Assembly (NCBI GenBank): GCA_001972305.1 | Contig: BDDD01000082.1 | Span: 310,001-374,000 of the forward strand | Source of the DNA: Cephalotus follicularis | Lineage: Eukaryota; Streptophyta; Magnoliopsida; Oxalidales; Cephalotaceae | DNA: 64,000 bases | Direction of reading: 5' to 3' | In this document: one piece after another, positions 44,590 through 54,990 of the stretch | Numbering within the stretch: position 1 is the first letter of the stretch | How the letters are laid out: each line of letters starts with the position of its first letter | Position numbers and translations under genes: made by a program | The notes under the pieces: model-generated | What the model saw: the letters and a program-made list of their open reading frames with translations, nothing else | Database searches by the model: none | Told to the model about the DNA's origin: nothing

Positions 44590-45660
44590 ATGGTACGTAC
44601 AAGGAACGCTTCTCAGAGAACTGCCCCAGCTGAGGCTCGAGAAGTCAAGAATGAGCCTTCTATGGAAGAGTTGGTACAACAAGCAGTTGCTCGGGAGGTA
44701 CGTCGTGTGATGGATCAGCAGAATCTCGGACATGGTTGTAGGGAGAAAGTTGCTGAAGATGATGCGCCGACTAATGTACAATTAGGTGGGGAAACTGGGG
44801 ACAAGACTGACACTCCTTTTTATATCTGGCTTGAGCGGTTCAAAAAATAGAGGCCGCAGTTCTTCATTTTAGACGTGACTCCTATGGAAGCTGAGCATTG
44901 GATTACGCATATGGATAAGATCTTTGATGTGTTGGGATGTGGTGATGAGCAGTAGGTCAGGTTGGCTGCTTACAAGCTTGAAGGTGATGCTCAGAAGTGG
45001 TGGAAGACTTTTGGATTGGCTAAGGGTGGAGATTACATCGATGCTTTGACCTGGTCAGAGTTTTGTGAAGTCTTCTATCAGCAGTATTTTCCCGCTGCTG
45101 ATAAGGAGGCCTATGAAAGGGAGTTTATTAATACAAGATAGAAGGATGGAGAATCGGTTACGGAGTTGTTGACCTGTTTCACTAGGCTTGCTGGTTTTGC
45201 TGGGTCCGCGGGGGGACAGCACTGGAGCAAGCTGAGAAATTCAAGTGGAAGCTGCACTATCAGCTATGGGGTAAGTTGATCAATGCTAGATTTGCTGATG
45301 TTTTTGAAGTAGCCAATGCGGCAAGGAATATAGAAATGGAGAGGTTAGATTTCCAGATAGCTCGGCAGGAAAATGAAAAGAAAAGGAACAGGGGAGATTC
45401 TTAAGGGCAGAGTTATGGACAGCATGGTAAGGACAAAAATGGCAAACAAAGAAGGAAGAATGATAATCGGGGACAACAATAGCCCGGTAATGATCAGAGG
45501 CAGACATATGGAGCTGCAGCTATTCAGATTGCCCGACGTGATACTTGCGCCAGACAGCATCCAGTGGGAATTTGCTATAAAGCCATCGGGGCCTGCTTTG
45601 TATGTGGTTAGAAGGGGCATTTTGTGAAGGATTGTCCCGATCCTAGAGTAAAGGATAGGA
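44590..45660 (+). pseudogene. gag region remnant of Tekay-2
   Basis: It begins MVRTRNASQRTAPAEAREV, followed by a charged helix, the capsid domain (FILDVTPMEAEHWITHMDKI, EGDAQKWWKTFG, FPAADKEAYEREF) and a CCHC knuckle near 45600-45640 (ACFVC...GHFVKDCP). It is recognisable but broken. Confidence 0.75.
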
Positions 45661-45699
45661 GAGGAAACAGTGCAGATTCTGGACAGCGCAATGTGGGAG

Positions 45700-46100
45700 G
45701 TCGAGTTTTTGCCATCACGACACAGTAGGCTGCTAATGCACCAGGTACTGTTTCGGGTTTTATTTCTGTTGGTAACCATAGGGCTTATGTTTTGTATGAT
45801 ACTGGATCAACCCACTCGGTTGTAGTGAGGTCTTTTGCTCAACATCTTAGTATGCCTTCACAGTTGCTTGATCCAGCTCTGGTTCTTTCGACCTACAAGT
45901 ACATCTGTTGTGATATCTGAGTGTTTTTATTCTTGCCCTCTTGTTTTTGATGATCGGATTCGTGATGCGGATCTTCTTCCTATTGATATGTATGACTTTG
46001 ATATGATTCTGGGTATGAATTGGTTGGTTTGCCATCGAGCTAAGATTGATTGTCATGCTCAGAGGATTCTGTTTGGGGATGTGAATAGACCTGATTTTAT
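45700..46100 (+). pseudogene. Protease region remnant of Tekay-2
   Basis: The core VLYDTGSTHSVV has the D-T-G catalytic triplet. [19 protein letters not shown] and [10 protein letters not shown] follow. This is the retropepsin of the gypsy polyprotein. Confidence 0.7.
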
Positions 46101-46224
46101 TTCTCAAGGTTCACAGCCAAGAAAAGAAGTTAAAATTTTTTCTGCTTTGAAGACTCAGAAGTTGGTGGCTAAGGGCGCTGAAGGTTTCTTAGCTGTTGTG
46201 AAAGATGTCTCTAAGGTGGAGCCT

Positions 46225-46990
46225 CGCCTTGAAGACTATCCAGTTGTTAAAGAGTTTTCAGATGTGTTTCCTGAGGAGTTACCGGGTTTGCCACCACAAC
46301 AGGAAGTGGAGTTTACCATCGAACTCATACCTAGAGCGGCACCTATATCTAAAGCACCTTATAGGATGGCACCACTTGAATTGCATGAACTGAAGGAACA
46401 GTTGCAAGAGTTGTTGGATTGGGGTTTCATCTGGCCTAGTGTTTCGCAGTGGGGTGCTCCGGTTCTTTTTGTGAAGAAGGACGGGTCTATGAGGCTATGT
46501 ATAAACTACAGGGAGTTGAATCGGATTACTGTTCAGAATAAATACCCTTTGCCTCGGATTGATGACTTATTTGATCAACTCCAAGGTGCTCGATATTTTT
46601 CTAAGATCGATATGAGATTTGGATATCATCAGCTTTGGATAAAGGACGAAGATGTGCCTAAGACTGCTTTCCATACGCGGTATGGACATTATGAGTTTAT
46701 CGTGATGCCTTTTGGACTTGCTATTGCACTGGCAGTTTTGATGGATCTGATGAATCGAGTGTTTCATGAGTTCTTGGATCATTTTGTGATTGTGTTTATC
46801 GATGATATCCTTGTGTATTCCAAAGGAGGAACATGAAGAACAACTTCGTATAATGCTGAGCATTCTGAGGGAGAATCAACTATACACATAGTTTTCAAAG
46901 TGTGAGTTTTGGTTGGAACAGGTGGCGTTCTTGGGTCATGTGGTTACAGCTGAAGGGGGTAGTGTGGATCCTGCTAAAGTTGAGGCTATT
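46225..46990 (+). pseudogene. Reverse transcriptase remnant of Tekay-2
   Basis: The blocks are [87 protein letters not shown] and [12 protein letters not shown]. It is near-collinear with the Tekay-1 RT but clearly a different family. Confidence 0.85.
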
Positions 46991-47029
46991 ACTAAATGGC
47001 CGAGACCTACCACAGTGAAGGAGGTTATG

Positions 47030-47608
47030 AGCTTTTAGGGTTTGGCCGGATACTATAGACGGTTTGTGGAAGGCTTTTCCTCCATAGCCTTACCACTAAC
47101 TCAACTTATGAGGAAAGGAGCTAAGTTTGAGTGGAATGAAGAACGGGAAGCAAGTTTTGAGAAACTGAAGAATGGTCTTGTGTCGACACCGATTCTTCGT
47201 TTACCGTCTGGGTCGGGTGGATACCAGATTTACAGTGTTGCTTCTAAGAAGGGTTTGGGATGTGTTTGAATGTAGCACGGTCATGTGATAGCTTATGCTT
47301 CAAGATAGTTGAATCCTTATGAATTGAACTATCCCACACATGATCTTGAGTTGGTAGCTGTGGTGTTTGCATTGAAGATTTGGAGGCACTATTTGTACGG
47401 AGAAACTTGTGACGTCTTCACCGATCATAAGAGTCTCAAGTACATCTTCATGCAGAAAGAGTTGAACATGCGTCAGAGAAGGTGGTTAGAGCTTCTAAAG
47501 GACTATGATCTGAATATTCAGTACCACCCTGGTAAAGCAAACGTGGTAGCTGACGCTCTTAGTAGGAAGAGTTCTGGGTGTGTAGTGGCTTTATTTACTC
47601 AGCCGTAG
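47030..47608 (+). pseudogene. RNase H remnant of Tekay-2
   Basis: [19 protein letters not shown] is followed by the RNase H core: [41 protein letters not shown] and [15 protein letters not shown]. It ends [11 protein letters not shown]. Confidence 0.8.
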
Positions 47609-47869
47609 TAGATAGCTGATATTGAGCAGTTGGACTTGATTCTATTTTTTTTAGGGTTCTAGAGGTTACGCTGCTACAATGAATGTAGAGCCTACCCTTA
47701 TATCTCGGATTAAGATAGCTCAGAGTGATGATGGTGAGTTTTGGTCCTTAATCCAGAATGTTTAAAATGGTAAGGAATCAGAGTTTCATGTGGATGAGTA
47801 TTGTGTGATATGGTTGGGTAGTCGGTTGTGTGATATGGTTGGGTAGTCGGTTATGTGTTGTGGTTGATC

Positions 47870-48624
47870 CTTCTATCAGAAATGATGTTTTGTCAGAGGC
47901 ACACAGTTCTCCACTTTCTATACATCTGGGTTCTACGAAAATGTATTGAGACTTGAAAAATAACTTATGGTGGAATGGAATGAAAAGGGATGTAACGGAG
48001 TTCATTGGGAGGTGTTTGGTCTGTCAACGGGTAAGGATTGAACACCAGGGAGCTAGTGGGTTGTTACAGCCCTTGGAGGTTCCAGTTTGGAAATGGGAGA
48101 GTATTTCGATGGATTTTGTTACGGATTTGCCTAGGACTTTCAGAAAGAACGATGCTATCCAGTATCCATTGTTTCGGATAGGGATCCCCGTTTCACTTCA
48201 CGGTTTTGGAAAGGTTTCCAGAAGGCGTGGGGTACGAAGCTCAGTTACAGTATAGCTTTCCATCCATATATAGATGGGCAGACTGAGAGGACCATCCAAA
48301 CCTTAGAGGATATGTTGAGGTCTGGTGCATTGGAGTGGACTGGGAACTGGGATGAGCATTTGAACTTAGTGGAGTTTGCCTACAATAATAGTTGGCACGC
48401 TAGTATCCGTATGACTCCGTTTGAGGCTTTATATAGGAGGAAATGTAGAGCTCCGACATGTAGGGATGATGTTGGAGAGCGAGTTATCGAGGGACCTGAA
48501 CTAGTGCAAATCATTAATGAAAAAGTTGCAATAGGAAGGGAGAGATTGAAGGCAACTCAATCTCGATAGAAGAGTTATCCTAACAGACATCGAAAGGACT
48601 TGGAGTTCAAAGTAGGTGAACATG
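47870..48624 (+). pseudogene. Integrase remnant of Tekay-2, first part
   Basis: The zinc-binding segment has HSSPLSIHLGSTKM and RCLVCQRVRIEHQGASGLL. The core shows [25 protein letters not shown] and [17 protein letters not shown]. The solo LTR of family S at 48625-51325 is inserted here; the integrase tail continues on its right side. Confidence 0.8.
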
Positions 48625-48796
48625 TGTAACGCCCGGTATTTTCGTTTTGTAATATTTCGTCCTAAGATGTAATCTTATGTTGAATTAATGAAAATGTTGG
48701 AGATTTAGACCTCAATAATGTTACCAAACCCTAATTATTGTTTTGGGGAAAGAAATGTGCATGATAAACCAAAACGGCGCAATTTTGGGGCAAACG

Positions 48797-48950
48797 CGTC
48801 GATGTCTTTCGAAAGACGTCGACGCCTATGGAAGCAAAGGCACACGTGAATGCATGTACATGCACGTCGATGTAGGCAAAGACATCGACCCTCTCGTGTG
48901 AAAAGGGGAAAAGACATCGACGTCTAAGGAAAGACATCGACGCCTTTTTA
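48797..48950. promoter_or_regulatory. GTCGAC-type U3 array (solo LTR 48625-51325)
   Basis: GCGTCGATGTC/ACGTCGACGCC and ACATCGACGTC/ACATCGACGCC pairs are 20 bp apart. Single copies lie between them. It lies 285-440 bp upstream of the TATA-like site. Confidence 0.55.
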
Positions 48951-49420
48951 AAGAACATCTGTCACGTTAAACACTGACAGAACAACATGCAATGGGTAAT
49001 TTTTGAGGCATCATCTAGGCATCTGGACATGCACAATGCGACGTGTTGATCATGCTGGTGTGTTGCCAGGCATGCTCGAAACATGTCCTTGACATGGTGC
49101 ATGCAAGAGGATATTGCATCTACACCTGTAACCTGCAGAAGGGAAGGAAAATGAGCCAAAACCAGAGAGTGAGATGGGTGAGCACGGGAATGTATGGGTA
49201 TCCGTGAAACAAGAGAAGAGGGTAGGGTTTCTGCCATAATAAAACGCCTCTTCCTTCCTCTCTCTCTCAGCTAAAAACAGTGAGAAAGGGAAACAGTGAG
49301 TGTGAGAAAGACAGAGCCACCATTGTTGAGCTTGATTGGAGCTAGAGACTTGTAGCTCGTGGATAGCAGTTGCTGGGAGGATCTTGGAGCTGCTGTGGCC
49401 AGAGTCTTGGAACACAAAGA

Positions 49421-49465
49421 GGTGGACTTTCCAGTTCCTAACTTGGAACAACAAGGTAGGGGAAA
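49421..49465 (+). other. Conserved donor-like box of family S LTRs
   Basis: GGTGGACTTTCCAGTTCC, then TAACTTGGAAC and AAGGTAGGGGAAAG. The same box is at 21115-21160 (minus), 33777-33835 and 36773-36830 (minus), and 60080-60125 (minus). AAG/GTAGGG has the form of a 5' splice site; use as one is inference. Confidence 0.5.
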
Positions 49466-49695
49466 GTGATAATCTTATACATGCATTTTGGGTTTTAAGT
49501 TAGTGAATACCATGACGAATTGCATGATTATGGATGAATTGTGATTCTGGACTTGTTGTGATAACCACTGTGATGTAGGGAGTAAACATGCATGTGCAAA
49601 TTACATGAGTATTTGAACTGGTTTATGTAATGGATGATTTTGATAATGGCCTGCTGTGTTAAAACTATGGAGAAAACGTTCTGGGTTGGATAAAC

Positions 49696-50116
49696 GTCGA
49701 CGTCTACCTGAAGACGTCGATGTCTTCGTGTACGTATGAAAAAGACATCGATGTTTGAGTGAAAGCATCGACGCCTTTTCTGGGTATTCATAGAACAGTA
49801 ATGTTTACTGCAGATGGCGAATTGGCCACTTGAGGTTACATGTTTGTTTACGGGTTGATGTTCTGGTTACATATCCTAATAACCAGTAGCATTTCTTACG
49901 CCTTGTGAAGTTGGGTTTCGCTTATATGAGGATTTAGGGGCTGGATTCTTCCCTCCAGAATCCAGACTCGTGAACTGATATCTCCTGGTATCATAAAGAC
50001 ATCGATGTCTCTGGAAAGGCATTGACGTCTTTGGTCCAAAATTGTCTGGGAATAACTGTACGAGAGGTTGACGCCTTAGGGTAAGGACGTCGACGCCTTA
50101 GGGATAAACATTGACG
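49696..50116. promoter_or_regulatory. Second GTCGAC-type arrays (solo LTR 48625-51325)
   Basis: The two clusters, 49696-49780 and 49996-50116, hold ACGTCGACGTCTACC...ACGTCGATGTC-type pairs 20 bp apart and decayed copies. They lie downstream of the donor-like box. Confidence 0.5.
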
Positions 50117-50523
50117 CCTATCCCCCTGTTTGAAGGAATTTGGCTCGAATGGGAACCGCTAGACCCTAAACGATCCTAGATGCATTCTGAGAATATGTTT
50201 GCATTATTACTATGAATTGCATTATGGTTGATTTCTAAAATATATTAACCATCTTGGAAAACTTGCATGATTACGAAAATCATTATTGTACGAAAATGTA
50301 TATTTGTCAACATATGATTTTATATATTTTCGAAATAATTGGGGAAGTATTTCCAAAACGGAGAAAGGTTTTAAAGGATTGGTTACACAATCAAATGTAT
50401 TGTTTTAAGTTTTATAACTTATCACAACTTGTGAATGGAGTAATATATTTTAAACAAATATATTTGATCAAGTAACTATATTTTATTGCTTGACTTGTAC
50501 TGTGCAATGCTTGTGCCTGTTGA

Positions 50524-50606
50524 TTATTAGCCGCTGTGCTAATAACCTGTTGATTACTTAGCCACTGTGCTAGTAACCTGCTGTTGGTTTAGCCGTCGTG
50601 CTAAAC
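50524..50606 (+). repeat. Three tandem mini-hairpins, TTAGCC..GTGCTAA
   Basis: TTAGCCGCTGTGCTAA, TTAGCCACTGTGCTAG and TTAGCCGTCGTGCTAA follow at about 30-33 bp. Each is an imperfect inverted repeat. The opposite-strand counterpart is 19788-19860. Confidence 0.6.
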
Positions 50607-51325
50607 AACATACGGAGGACTTGCTCCAAGCCGTTCGCAAACGGGGATGGGGTAAGAGTGCATGACGTTGGGGCCAGGAGGTGGCGACGGTTATGACGTC
50701 TAGTTTGTCTGGTTCCTTTTGGAACATTTTACTGCATATGTTGTTATAGCCCTAAGAGGTTATACCTGTACTTGAGCATGCATATATTTTTATATGCATA
50801 TATGGAGATAAAATTACTGTGAAAATTACATGTCACACGGCATCATAATGCATTCATTCATGATACTCATTATCATATGACCCGAACTGTATTCATGAGT
50901 TGATTCACTTAGCCGTGTGAGGACAAAGGCTAACCCCTACAGTAACAGATTGACGGAGTGGATTTGATATGGAGCAGCGCATGGAGATTTAAAGAGAAGA
51001 CTGAGTTGTTCTTATTTTGTTATGTACTGGATTTTGGAACAATAACTATGTTATCTGGATTTTTGTAACTAAGGTTATTTTGATACCCTGTACTGTTTAT
51101 CACGCTCCGTTTCGGGCGATCGACTATGATGTTGGGTTTTGTATAAACTTGTTGGGCATCACATAGTATGGGATGCGTGGTGCATATTTAAATTCAGCTT
51201 ATTTCTGTTATTGCTTCTGCTACTGAAGGTTTTTGTTTATACGTTTTATCACATGAGCTGATTTATGTTGTGTTGATTGCCTTATCGCCTTACTGTTGGC
51301 CTCTCGGAAAAAACGGGGCGTGACA

Positions 51326-51500
51326 ACATGTGTTCTTAAAAGTTTCACCTTGGAAAGGAGTCCGATGTTTTGGGCTGAAAGGAAAGTTGAGTCCACGGTA
51401 TATTGGACCTTTTGAAGCTCTGCAAAAAGTTAGCGCAGTTGCGTATTGGTTAGCTTTGCCTCTTCAATTAGCACATGTCCATAATGTGTTCCATGTGTCT
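51326..51500 (+). pseudogene. Integrase C-terminal remnant of Tekay-2
   Basis: Right of the solo LTR the GPY/F-like module appears as VFLKVSPWKGVRCFGLKG, LSPRYIGPFEAL and HNVFHVSLLRG. It matches 8120-8307 of Tekay-1. Confidence 0.8.
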
Positions 51501-51509
51501 CTGTTGAGG

Positions 51510-51737
51510 GGTTATCAGTATCATCCCCTACATATGGTTCACTATCCTCTGTACAGTATTCGGGTGGACCTATATTGGGACGAGGAGGCAGAGGCTATTC
51601 TGGATAGGCAGGAGCGGGTTACACGTAGCAAGACTGTTCCTTTTGTGAGAGTTTTGTGGAGGAATCATCTTGAACGTGAAGCTACATGGGAATTAGAGGA
51701 GCACATTCGGGAGCAATACCCTCACTTGTTTACTTAA
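51510..51737 (+). pseudogene. Chromodomain-like tail of Tekay-2
   Basis: DEEAEAILDRQERVTRSKT, then VRVLWRNHLEREATWELEE and YPHLFT. The pattern is the group II-type chromodomain of plant chromoviruses, as in Tekay-1 at 8335-8538. Confidence 0.75.
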
Positions 51738-51778
51738 GGTATGTTTATGTTTATGTTTATGATTTCGGCACGAAATCC

Positions 51779-51793
51779 TTTTTAGGGGGTGGA
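51779..51793 (+). other. Polypurine tract of Tekay-2
   Basis: TTTTTAGGGGGTGGA abuts the 3' LTR start TGTAATACCCTG. Confidence 0.75.
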
Positions 51794-52957
51794 TGTAATA
51801 CCCTGCTTGTTCATATATGTGTTTTACGGACTTTTTATCTATTTGTTTTGGGCTTTTTAAATTGTTTTGTTATGAAGTCCGTTTACCTTGTTATGGGCAT
51901 ATGTGTTTTGGGCTGTCTGATACCAGAATGAATTTTGGATATGTGGGTATGAATATGCTTTATGGATGGGTTTATGCATATGTCTTTTTCTTTTTAGATA
52001 AATCAATTTACGCAAAATCAATTTATTATTTTAAAACCTTATTAAAACAATTTTTATTCATTCAAAATTCTTTTTCCCTATTCTTCCCTCTTTTCTCTCC
52101 CTCTCACGTAACTCTCTCTCTCTTTTTCTATCTCTTTCACACAGTTTCTACCTCTTTTCCTTATCCATCTCCTAAAAATCCTCCCTCTTTCCCTATCAAT
52201 CAGATTATGTTTCTTGTTTTCCATATCTCTCCCAAAATTCCTTCTCTTTTTCTATTTTAAAAATGGTTTTGCCTTTGTGTTATGCCATCCTCTCATCTCT
52301 TGCAAGTCACTGCCGAGTTTGCAAAGCTAGGAACCTATTGTGTTTTTCGTACGTTTGTTGCATCAAAATGAGGTTGGTGTTTATGATTCTGTCCCTTAAT
52401 TGTTTTGTCTTGGTTATGCACTCCTTTGGCAAGTTTTGAAACCATATGTCTTTTCTTTTGTTTCTTGTGATCAGTGGGTTTTGCGTGTAGAAAACTGTTG
52501 TGTTAATACAAAAGTTATGTGTCACCATTACAGGTTAGTTAACTAAATCTTTACTGTGATGGTTGTTGCTACATTGTTATAAATTCAGTTTTATGTTCTC
52601 TTTGGCCTTTAGAGGTTTTGAGGTTTTAATTCCTGTCATCTTATGTTCTGTCCTGGTTCATGAATCTGTCAACTTGTTTTAGGCACCATAGATATGTTGC
52701 ATATTGGTTTTGATATTTGTTGATGATAATGGACAAAAAAATTGGATAATATATATATGCATGGGTTTAGAAATCACTCACTTTTCCCTTGAGTTAGCCA
52801 CTGGTCATATGTTCACCTTATTTCTGTGTTTTCTACTGTTAAAGGACCACATAATGTCTTATGAAAATGCTAATAGGCCTCTAGTATACTGTTATTGTTG
52901 TTTTTGACAAGTTCTGTACTGGTTTATTGGAGTTTCAGTTGTTATGTCGTCCACAAC

Positions 52958-53165
52958 AGTCGGTTGTTCTTCTAGACAGTCGGTTGTCTAGCCTTTAGTA
53001 GTCGGCTATCTGTATGATTAGTCGGCTACTTTGCCTTGCACAGTCAACTGGACCTCTGTTACAGTCGATTGGCTGCAGTCCAGTTTGTGTAGTCGACTAG
53101 CCCTGTTGGATAGTCGACTGCCAAGCTTCCAATAGTCGACTAGAGCTCTGTAATAGTCGGCTGGT
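52958..53165. promoter_or_regulatory. Phased GTCGAC-type array of the Tekay-2 3' LTR
   Basis: Ten motifs (CAGTCGGTTG, TAGTCGGCTA, CAGTCAACTG, TAGTCGACTA, TAGTCGACTG and others) have successive spacings of 20, 22, 20, 22, 21, 28, 21, 22 and 21 bp. Spacers are not alike. Confidence 0.6.
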
Positions 53166-54395
53166 TTGTCCAGGAAATTTCTGTTTTAATTTTCCGGGAC
53201 AGTTTACAATTCTTTTAATCGGGATCTGTCTTCAACACTGTAATATTTCTGTTTTATGCCCACAATGATTTTTAGACTCTTATAAGAATGATTTTGTGTC
53301 TTTTAAATTTTTGTGCTACGGAGGGCAGTTAGATTTTATCAGTCTTTTCGTAAGTTATTTTCTGTGAGCGCATAAGGTACGGATATTCTGTTCTTTGACA
53401 CTCTCTTCGATAAATTCAACTTTGTTTTTATGATATGTCCCATCGGTTTTATGAACTCGGTTATGTTTTACGATTTTGATATGATTCTAAAAATAAAGTC
53501 AGTTTTGACATCATGCGAATTGAATGTTCCTGACTTTATACTTATGCAATGATATGTTATGAAGTATGATATGATCATCTCCTTATAGTGGAAATAAATG
53601 AGTTGATGTTTCGATTACAAAATGTATGTTATGATATCACTTGTTAACGATTTTTGAATATGTTTCGAAAAAGCATGTTTGCATGGTTTTCAAATTGATT
53701 ATGATAAATCAATGTTTTCAAAATGATAAAATACTGAGTATTTGTAGCCACCTATGCGGCGTACCATAGGCATGTCCTAGGCCTGGCACGGGGACCTGAC
53801 ACTTCCGTAGTGGTGTGATTAGTCTACGACGTCTCTCTATGTTATGAATAAATCCCATGAGGTGGATTTATGGATCCGTTATGTATGATAGAGGCGTATG
53901 AATCGATTATAGTATATGGCATACGTGTGGAGATATGCAATGTGTGATATGATATGATATGATATGAGAATTGGCTTGTGTAGTGCCGTACACTTCAATT
54001 GTACTGGGCATGTGGAATTAGTGCCTCGCTTTCCATCTATATGTTCTGATACATGATATGTGTTTGACTCAGTATGAAATTATGTTTTCGTGTATGTTTC
54101 AAAAGTTATGGATTTGACTTCAAAGAATTTTTAAACTGATTTACTGCTTAAGATTTCTGTTTCGAGATAACTTTTGGAAATCTTATTGCTTTTAAATTGC
54201 CGTATACTGTTTTACATTCTTTATTCGTACTGAGGTTCGCTCAACCACGTTTTTGTTTCCATGCGGCAGGTTATCAGGAGCACCAGTGTAATGATTGGAA
54301 AATTTTGAAAAATATGATTGTCATTGTTATATGGGTGTTTTAGGAGTTGTACTGTGTGTGGTAAGCATGTTTGCGCGTCTTGAAACGTTGAAAGT

Positions 54396-54660
54396 GTCGA
54401 CTGCCTATTTTTAAGCGTCGACAGTTTTCCATAAACCGTCGACAGTCCTTTTCAAGACGTCGACAGTTTGGCTTCTTTTGTGGGCTCCAAATTTTTGAGT
54501 TAAAGAGTCGACGGTTTGTTCTAGTGTTATAGAGAAAGCGGCGACACTTTCAAGCGTTATTTTTCCTTTGTTACGCGTCAATCGGTAGGACTTGGAGGAC
54601 GAAGCGGCAGCACTTTAGGGCTAAAGCGGCGACGCTTAGAGTTTAACCACCGACGCTTAA
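54396..54660. promoter_or_regulatory. Phased GTCGAC array of the family B solo LTR
   Basis: GTCGAC cores at 54396, 54417, 54438 and 54459 are exactly 21 bp apart. Further GTCGACGG, GCGGCGACAC and GCGGCGACGC copies follow to 54660. The TATA box is about 180 bp downstream. Confidence 0.65.
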
Positions 54661-54838
54661 GAAATATTCCTCGAAAGTGCCGGTTGCTTTGTCGTTTAGC
54701 GTATTAAAAATATTAAAAACGGACGCATGGCGAGCAATGGGTGGAAGGCGGTAAAAATTTTAACCGCCTTAAGTAAAAAGACGTCACATGTCGTTTATTT
54801 ATGGAGAAGAGTGACGTGGGCCGGCTGAAGACTTTCCC

Positions 54839-54847
54839 TAAATATAG
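54839..54847 (+). promoter_or_regulatory. TATA box of the family B solo LTR
   Basis: TAAATATAG is followed after about 50 bp by a GA-rich stretch. This fixes the sense of the LTR as plus. Two GTGACG/GACGTCAC bZIP-like sites lie just upstream (54780-54816). Confidence 0.6.
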
Positions 54848-54889
54848 GGGGGTAACTTCGGCAGATTTTACCGCAAAGAGAGTCTCAGA

Positions 54890-54990
54890 GTTTGAGAGAG
54901 AAAGAGGAGAGAAAGAGAGAAAGAGGAGAGAAAGAGAAGAGATAGAGAGAAAGAAGTAGAGAAAGAGGAGAAAAGAGAGGGAAAGTTATG
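54890..54990 (+). repeat. Purine-rich GAGAGAAAGAGG run
   Basis: About 100 bp of GAGAGAAAG units lie just downstream of the TATA box, probably at the start of the transcript. The reverse-strand counterpart is 13190-13300. Confidence 0.75.

Larger units (their letters stand above)
48625..51325 (+). mobile_element. Solo LTR, family S, inserted in the Tekay-2 integrase; target repeat ACATG
   Basis: The 2701-bp unit runs TGTAACGCCCGG...GGGGCGTGACA with a perfect duplication ACATG at 48620-48624 and 51326-51330. It is the plus-strand relative of 19061-21925. In order it has a U3 array (48797-48950), a TATA-like CATAATAAAA (49235), a donor-like box (49421-49465), second arrays (49696-49780, 49996-50116), three small hairpins (50524-50606) and the TTAGCC...GGCTAA hairpin (50909-50933). 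No coding region is present. Confidence 0.9.

Noticed and set aside
45345-45779. 144-codon minus-strand frame as an antisense gene
   Set aside because: It is the shadow of the Tekay-2 gag and protease region on the other strand.
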